64,000 nucleotides of DNA from an uncultured Blautia sp. (GTDB lineage Bacteria > Bacillota > Clostridia > Lachnospirales > Lachnospiraceae). Positions within the stretch are counted from its first letter, which is position 1; every line of letters starts with the position of its first letter. Made by a program: the position numbers and the translations under genes. The stretch covers positions 12,502 through 76,501 of the forward strand of contig UQCM01000004.1 in assembly GCA_900539525.1 (NCBI GenBank), read 5' to 3'. Below, in pieces: positions 59,596-64,000 of the stretch. The notes beneath the pieces are model-generated. The model did not search any database. It was not told where the DNA came from and was given only the letters and a program-made list of their open reading frames with translations.

Positions 59596-59798
59596 TGAAT
59601 AATCGTAAGTTTCACTATATAACCTCCACTCTGTGAATTTTTCATTTACTCATTTGCTAAGAATCATTACCTCTCATTGGAATCTCCTCCTTTGCGTTAA
59701 CATTCATCTATGTAAACTCCTTTTGGAGATCTTTCACTGTGTTAATTAACTATCCCATTGGACTGTCCTCCTTTTGATTTTTCATTTTTCTTTTTCAT
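59592..59798 (-). other. Cluster of tiny ORFs with strong ribosome sites (18, 11, 16 and 7 codons)
   Basis: On the minus strand, in order: MKKKNEKSKGGQSNGIVN (59742-59798); MKNQKEDSPMG (59750-59785, other frame); MNVNAKEEIPMRGNDS (59657-59707); and a 7-codon GTG frame (59592-59615, MKLTIIH). AAAGGAGGA sites stand before the inner ATGs at 59758 and 59677, and GGAGG before the GTG frame. The strings AAAGGAGGAcagTCCAATGgGA and AAAGGAGGAgatTCCAATGaGA are repeats of each other, so two of the peptides share KE(D/E)xPM. The stretch is AT-rich. Whether any peptide is made or needed is unknown; a small RNA or a decayed tandem peptide gene is equally possible. Confidence 0.35.
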
Positions 59799-59846
59799 TC
59801 CTTTTTATCTTCTTGTTTATTTTCTCTCTTTTGTTTTGATAGTTGT

Positions 59847-59875
59847 ATTTTACTCTATATATTTCGTTTTGTCAA
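59847..59875 (-). promoter_or_regulatory. Near-consensus promoter reading into the tiny-ORF unit
   Basis: TTGACA (59870-59875), 17 bases, TAAAAT (59847-59852) on the minus strand. With the terminator at 59555-59595 it defines a transcript of about 290 nt. Confidence 0.7.
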
Positions 59876-59941
59876 GCATATTTTAAAATTTATTTTTACT
59901 TTTTTCCAAAATTGTATTTACATTTTAAGGTATGTTTCTTT

Positions 59942-60003
59942 TTCATCTTATAGTTTTTTCATCTTATAGCTTTTCATCTTATAGCTTTTCATCTTATAAT
60001 TCT
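59942..60003. repeat. 15-bp tandem repeat behind yccF
   Basis: Four copies of tcatcttatagcttt (15-16 bp period). On the minus strand it reads ATGAAAAGCTATAAG and would encode repeated MKSYK. A 26-codon GTG frame overlapping the yccF stop runs through it. It looks like a slippage-prone minisatellite. Confidence 0.75.
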
Positions 60004-60024
60004 TCTCTTTCCGCTTATCTGCAT

Positions 60025-60387
60025 TCACCCTGTCACTTCCGCACCAAACGGCATCAACGCAAGTTTGGCAAGCTTGAACTGCTGGAGACCAAAGGGAATA
60101 CCGATCACCGTCACACACAGAACGATCCCGAGGACTGCATGCTCCACCGCAAGAGGCAGACCTGAGACCAACAGCCACAGGACATTCAACAGCAGCGATC
60201 CTGCCCCTCCTCCATACCTCACTTCCTTGCCAAACGGAAAGAAACTAAGTACCGCCAGTTTAAAACACTGGATCCCAACCGGTATACCTATGATCGTGAT
60301 GCACCAGAGGCACCCCGCCAGAAGCCAGCTCAGACCGGCAAGAAAACCACCGAAAATAAACCATAAAAGATTGCCAAGACAGTTCAT
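60025..60387 (-). CDS. YccF-domain membrane protein
   Basis: A 120-aa inner membrane protein with two YccF repeats. Each has hydrophobic helices followed by a short conserved GIPxGxQxFKLAxLxxxPFG: GIPVGIQCFKLAVLSFFPFG at about 34-53 and GIPFGLQQFKLAKLALMPFG at about 96-115. Function is not established. AGGAGGATCAAAC precedes the ATG. It lies 105 bases downstream of the 36-codon peptide gene, in the same direction. Confidence 0.9.
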   Translation of the reverse strand: MNCLGNLLWFIFGGFLAGLSWLLAGCLWCITIIGIPVGIQCFKLAVLSFFPFGKEVRYGGGAGSLLLNVLWLLVSGLPLAVEHAVLGIVLCVTVIGIPFGLQQFKLAKLALMPFGAEVTG

Positions 60388-60440
60388 GTTTGATCCTCCT
60401 GCTTCAATTATTTGATGTTTTGTAAATTTATATCAAAGCA

Positions 60441-60477
60441 GGCATCGTATAACTATACGATGCCCACTTTTTTATTT
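60441..60477. terminator. Terminator-like hairpin behind the peptide gene
   Basis: GGCATCGTATA-ac-TATACGATGCC, a perfect 11-bp stem. The T-run (ttttttatttatt) is on the plus-strand side; on the leftward side only tgctttgat follows. It may end leftward transcripts weakly. Confidence 0.6.
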
Positions 60478-60492
60478 ATTATCTAGTTATAA

Positions 60493-60603
60493 TTACTGAA
60501 TTGGTGACTCATCCGGATCTGTCGGAATATTCATACTATTCAGTATGATATCCTCCGTTTTCAAAACTACAATTTCCACTTCCGGTGTAATATATCTTTC
60601 CAT
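60493..60603 (-). CDS. Small acidic peptide, 36 aa, directly behind the CBM32 surface protein gene
   Basis: Begins MERYITPEVEIVVLKTED, then IILNSMNIP and an acidic, Pro-rich end DPDESPIQ. AAAGGAGG stands six bases before the ATG and starts right at the stop codon of the large surface-protein gene, 14 bases between the two genes. No signal peptide, Cys or membrane segment. The opening resembles short (x)YxxPEVE(I/V)V-type peptides found beside surface proteins in gut bacteria, as I recall them; function unknown. A modified-peptide precursor or a small partner of the upstream protein are options. Confidence 0.65.
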   Translation of the reverse strand: MERYITPEVEIVVLKTEDIILNSMNIPTDPDESPIQ

Positions 60604-60617
60604 CTTGTTCCTCCTTT

Positions 60618-63600
60618 CTATTCGTTAACAAAATATTTGTCCGCCTTATCACTATAATTCCACAGTGCCTTTGCAAGGTTCTGTAATGTCGTGTTGTTCC
60701 CCTCACCTGTCTTATCAATTACTTTCTGTGCATATGTTAATGCACCGTAATTAATTGTGGTTGTTGTTGCATTATCAGCCCCAGGATCTTTAGTAATCGT
60801 TAACGCAAAATCTTTATCAAGATCTTTTGCTACAATATTTTTAATATCCACACGAAGTAAAGTTTTATCATCAACAGTTATTGTCGTTTTGACAACAGAA
60901 TTCTGTGATCCGTCTGTCAGTGCTGCTTCATAATTCTCCGCAGCGTCTGCTCCACCCTCTAATACAAAGTAATGACGCAAGGTTGTTTCTGATTCAAGAA
61001 GTAAGCTTGAACCATAATAAGTGAGTCCTTCAAGATTTGCCGGTGCCTGATAAGGATGTCCTGTAAATGTATCAACAACGTCATCCACGTAACTCCAGTC
61101 ATCAACATTTGCATTCGCCAGATTACCTGTATTATAGCCAAACTGATTCTGGGAAGCTGCACCATAATCAAGCATAGCAAGCAGAAGATCCTTTAATTGT
61201 ACTGTATATGTTGTTTCGTCAGTTGCCTTTTTGAAAACCTCATCCGCATATTTTCTTACAGATGCGTTTTCCGTAAGCATTTCATCTTTACCAGCGTAAC
61301 TCAATGTTGCATTAATATTGTCATTCATTTCCTTCGCAGCTACTTTTAATGAAAATACGCTCGCATCATAAGTGTCACTTCCAACAGTCACAGATCTCCT
61401 TGTTGCAGCATTAGCCAAAATATTTACTGGTGCTGTACTTCCTCTGGTAAGTGTCACCTTAGCAGCACTTTTAGCAAAAAGATCTGTCAGCGCTACATAG
61501 AAATTCATATCAATCTTTCCGTTAAGAGAAAGAGACGCCTGCGTGGTCTTGTTCGGTGTAAGTGTAGCTTCTGTTACTCCAGATCTTGCACGTAGTTCTG
61601 CTGCATTTGCGAAATGATCCATTGCACTATCTCCATATGTCTTTGTGGCAGCAAGTCTAACTCCAGTTAACTCTACTGCCGGAAATTCTGCAATTTTCCA
61701 TCCATCGCTTCTGTGTCCATTCTCATCAACCCATTTGCCTTCTGTCAAAACAAACCATTCTGAGACAGCAGCAGCAGAAGGATCATCAGCTCTTGTTCCT
61801 AAAATACGATATTCCATAATATATCCGTTAGCGTCACCTCCACTTGCATTAGCACCTTGTTTCGGAAGATATCGTATCGCATTAACAATTGTCGCACTTG
61901 TGAAATCCATCTCCAGCCAAAGATTTGCAGCGGTTATATCACGCAACTCACTATCAGAATATTGGGAGGTGTTAGGGTACCAAGCAGGATCTGAACCAAA
62001 TGAATATTTTGAATGCCAATTTGTACTAGCATCATTATCATAAACGAACTGAATTCCCTTACCTGTCTCATAATTACTACAACGATAAGTGATATTTTTC
62101 TCAATATCTCTACTTTCATCCTCAGCAGTCCATGCCTCAAACACTTCTATTTCAAATGTGTCTGTATAAGACTTTCCGTTCTCAATGTATGTTACTGTCA
62201 CAGTCTTTGTTCCTGCTGTTGTTAATTCAAGCCCACTAATCGTATATTGATCCGATGACAGTCTAGCTCTTCTTCCAGTATTATATACTTTTTCAACTAA
62301 TAATCCATCTAATGACGTATCTTCTGTATTATACTTCAGCTTCTCCAACGATGTTCTGATTACTGCTAATTTTTCTTCAACATCTGCTTCGTTTCCGTAA
62401 AATGAAATTTTTTCAGCAGTAACATAATCATTCGTACCCTGTGTGGATGTGAATTCTAAACGAACATGTGTTGCCTGATAATTTTGCTCCAGGATGATTG
62501 TTTTTTCTGCATTTGTATTAGCAAAAGTACCCGTAGCCACCTTTGTCCATGATTCTGCTGTTGGCGTGTCAAATGGATTCTCCATATTGGCTACATACAC
62601 ATTGTAACCCTTACCATTGCAGCCGCTAGTTCTCGGCTTATAATGAACCTCGCGAACATCCCATACTTTCTCAAAGCCTGTTTGAATGTAAATCGGTGTA
62701 GTATCAGGTCTTCCCTGATTAATCCTATTTCCAGATGCATTTACTTCATGTGCTTGAGGAGAACCTGAATAACGTGAATGCCACCAGTTGCCTGTTTGTC
62801 CATTAAAAGCCATGGCTGCCCCACCATCAGTTGCATAGCTAGAAGGCACCTGTTCAGAATTTGCTTTTGCATTCCTAGCAAGAATTTTAATATCTCCAAA
62901 TTCTTCAATCACACTAACATTATATGTAGTATCATTCGCCTCAACTGTAGTATCACCTGCTGCCACACCTGTGATTGTAAGCTGACCATTATCAGTTGTT
63001 TCTGACACCTTAATCAGTTTCGTCTGCGCTGATTGCCCATTTGCAGGATATAATATAGCAATATTCTCAACTGTTTGCTGGGCAGGAATATAGCAAATTA
63101 AATACTTCTTTCCAGCCGTAAGTTCAGTTGCTCTCTTATATCTAGGTATAAAATCTTCACTACTAACTGTATCCTGTTTTTCAAGCAAAACCAGTTCCTG
63201 ACATCTGTCTGTGGCGTTCTCAATATATGAATTGTCGTCTCCGTCAAAGCGCATATTCGCATAATGGAACATAATATATCGTGTATCAGATGTTCTGCAA
63301 ATTCTAAATACTTTCGTTCCATCATCCTGTGTTACAGGTATCACTTTCATATCTTCTGCATTTGCTACATCTGCAAAATAACGGTTTGCAAAGACATTTG
63401 TCAAATACTTGTTTATTTTTTTGTTGTAAATTCTCCAATAATCTCCCGAAGCTGTAAATGTAAATTCTGCCTCTGATAAGTCCGTATCCACTCCCTCATT
63501 TGGAAATGCATTAACAAACTCCGAAGAATTAGTATGGGAATACAATTTTGTCATCGTTATACCTTTAGACACCGCTGTGGCTATGTTCGTCTCCGGTGAG

Positions 63601-63782
63601 CTAGTAATCTCTACTGCACTATCACTATTTACGCTATACACCTCACCCACTTTCAATACAATATTTTCCGTTCCCCCAGCTGCTTTCGCTGCTACTGCCG
63701 GCACAGCAGCTACAACCATAGCAAACGTAAGTATCACGGATAAACCACGTTTGCATAAATTTAATATAGTTTTCCTCTTCAT
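60618..63782 (-). CDS. Large secreted surface protein with two CBM32-like modules and Ig-like domain
   Basis: 1,054 aa, exported (signal MKRKTILNLCKRGLSVILTF, cleavage near AAKAA). Residues about 35-290 include YWRIYNKKINKYLTNVFANR, a ricin-B- or lectin-like look without firm match. A discoidin/CBM32 module is at about 304-466 (AFNGQTGNWWHSRYSG). An Ig-like domain is at 484-551 (LTTAGTKTVTVTYIENGKSY). A second CBM32 is at 557-731 (FVYDNDASTNWHSKYSFGS, LWLEMDF). The last 300 residues start SLSLNGKIDMNFYVAL and are an unassigned module also recalled from other Lachnospiraceae secreted proteins. No catalytic domain, LPXTG or dockerin is seen. A glycan-binding adhesin is likely. The AT-rich codon use differs from the flanking genes. 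ATG after AAAGGAGAAAGGAC. Confidence 0.85.
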   Translation of the reverse strand: MKRKTILNLCKRGLSVILTFAMVVAAVPAVAAKAAGGTENIVLKVGEVYSVNSDSAVEITSSPETNIATAVSKGITMTKLYSHTNSSEFVNAFPNEGVDTDLSEAEFTFTASGDYWRIYNKKINKYLTNVFANRYFADVANAEDMKVIPVTQDDGTKVFRICRTSDTRYIMFHYANMRFDGDDNSYIENATDRCQELVLLEKQDTVSSEDFIPRYKRATELTAGKKYLICYIPAQQTVENIAILYPANGQSAQTKLIKVSETTDNGQLTITGVAAGDTTVEANDTTYNVSVIEEFGDIKILARNAKANSEQVPSSYATDGGAAMAFNGQTGNWWHSRYSGSPQAHEVNASGNRINQGRPDTTPIYIQTGFEKVWDVREVHYKPRTSGCNGKGYNVYVANMENPFDTPTAESWTKVATGTFANTNAEKTIILEQNYQATHVRLEFTSTQGTNDYVTAEKISFYGNEADVEEKLAVIRTSLEKLKYNTEDTSLDGLLVEKVYNTGRRARLSSDQYTISGLELTTAGTKTVTVTYIENGKSYTDTFEIEVFEAWTAEDESRDIEKNITYRCSNYETGKGIQFVYDNDASTNWHSKYSFGSDPAWYPNTSQYSDSELRDITAANLWLEMDFTSATIVNAIRYLPKQGANASGGDANGYIMEYRILGTRADDPSAAAVSEWFVLTEGKWVDENGHRSDGWKIAEFPAVELTGVRLAATKTYGDSAMDHFANAAELRARSGVTEATLTPNKTTQASLSLNGKIDMNFYVALTDLFAKSAAKVTLTRGSTAPVNILANAATRRSVTVGSDTYDASVFSLKVAAKEMNDNINATLSYAGKDEMLTENASVRKYADEVFKKATDETTYTVQLKDLLLAMLDYGAASQNQFGYNTGNLANANVDDWSYVDDVVDTFTGHPYQAPANLEGLTYYGSSLLLESETTLRHYFVLEGGADAAENYEAALTDGSQNSVVKTTITVDDKTLLRVDIKNIVAKDLDKDFALTITKDPGADNATTTTINYGALTYAQKVIDKTGEGNNTTLQNLAKALWNYSDKADKYFVNE

Positions 63783-63826
63783 GTCCTTTCTCCTTTCTTC
63801 TTTAGATAAGAAAACCTGTTTTTTCC

Positions 63827-63855
63827 ATTTTACTTCTCTTTTCAAATTTAGTCAA
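63827..63855 (-). promoter_or_regulatory. Promoter of the CBM32 surface protein gene
   Basis: TTGACT (63850-63855), 17 bases, TAAAAT (63827-63832) on the minus strand; about 45 bases before the start codon. Confidence 0.7.
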
Positions 63856-63954
63856 TATGGTTATTATAAGTTTTTTATACTTACTTTAGCCTTTTTGAGA
63901 GTTTGTCAGTTGCATAATGAAAAATCGCTGAAAGCCTTGAAATAGCCTAGATTA

Positions 63955-63973
63955 TTCACGGCACAGCCGTGAA
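63955..63973. terminator. Short hairpin TTCACGGC-aca-GCCGTGAA
   Basis: An 8-bp stem near the window end. No T-run is visible on either side, so it may be part of a repeat rather than a terminator. Nothing else was recognised in 63856-64000. Confidence 0.4.
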
Positions 63974-64000
63974 AGTGTCTGAAAGCCACTTAGTTACTGT

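Overview
The window reads as a chromosome segment of a Gram-positive, endospore-forming, gut-type Clostridia, most like Lachnospiraceae. The evidence is dipicolinate synthase genes dpaA/dpaB, a SpoVAF/GerA-type spore protein, strong AGGAGG ribosome sites, TTGACA/TATAAT-type promoters, large secreted multi-modular proteins with FIVAR and CBM32 modules, and mid-range GC. No rRNA, tRNA, phage, IS transposase or CRISPR array was seen.

Layout. 1-3.6 kb: 5' part of a eukaryotic-type hisA, a Thr-rich lipoprotein, a spoVAF-like gene and an XRE regulator. 3.6-9.1 kb: one giant secreted GH84 glycosidase. 9.4-12.8 kb: dpaA-dpaB and asnB. 13.2-20 kb: a RibD/DHFR-like reductase, an N-terminally short P-type ATPase, DUF1622, an OGG1-like glycosylase, an ArsR repressor and an esterase. 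20-27 kb: an SH3-like secreted protein and the leftward run thrS-metG-tatD-rsmA. 27.3-34.6 kb: a BMP-type binding protein with a ParB-like front half plus a phosphoesterase, a beta-carbonic anhydrase, an SsuABC-like ABC importer and a divergent LacI regulator. 34.7-41.9 kb: DUF4250, clpB, a BlaI/BlaR-like pair, GNAT and ptsI. 42-51 kb: envelope genes (FKBP/trigger-factor-like lipoprotein, polysaccharide deacetylase, murI, class A PBP). 51-58 kb: a six-gene polyamine operon (speA-speE-CASDH-nspC-aguA-aguB) that can be read as arginine to agmatine to N-carbamoylputrescine to putrescine to (carboxy)spermidine. 58.5-64 kb: purC, an AT-rich stretch with tiny ORFs, yccF, a 36-codon peptide gene and a CBM32 surface protein.

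The most unusual content is between genes. At least four families of short palindromic elements (called R1-R4 here) are spread through the window. Several have different but still complementary arms in different copies, which suggests that folding is maintained, or that cores inserted into existing hairpins. Other items worth attention are a short AT-rich transcript unit with several tiny ORFs and strong Shine-Dalgarno sites (59.55-59.88 kb), the 36-aa peptide gene directly behind the surface protein, and hairpin-rich leaders in front of the polyamine operon and purC.

All calls come from reading the sequence and recalling family motifs; no database search was run. Where an in-frame upstream extension lacked a ribosome site, the start codon was moved to the best-placed one.
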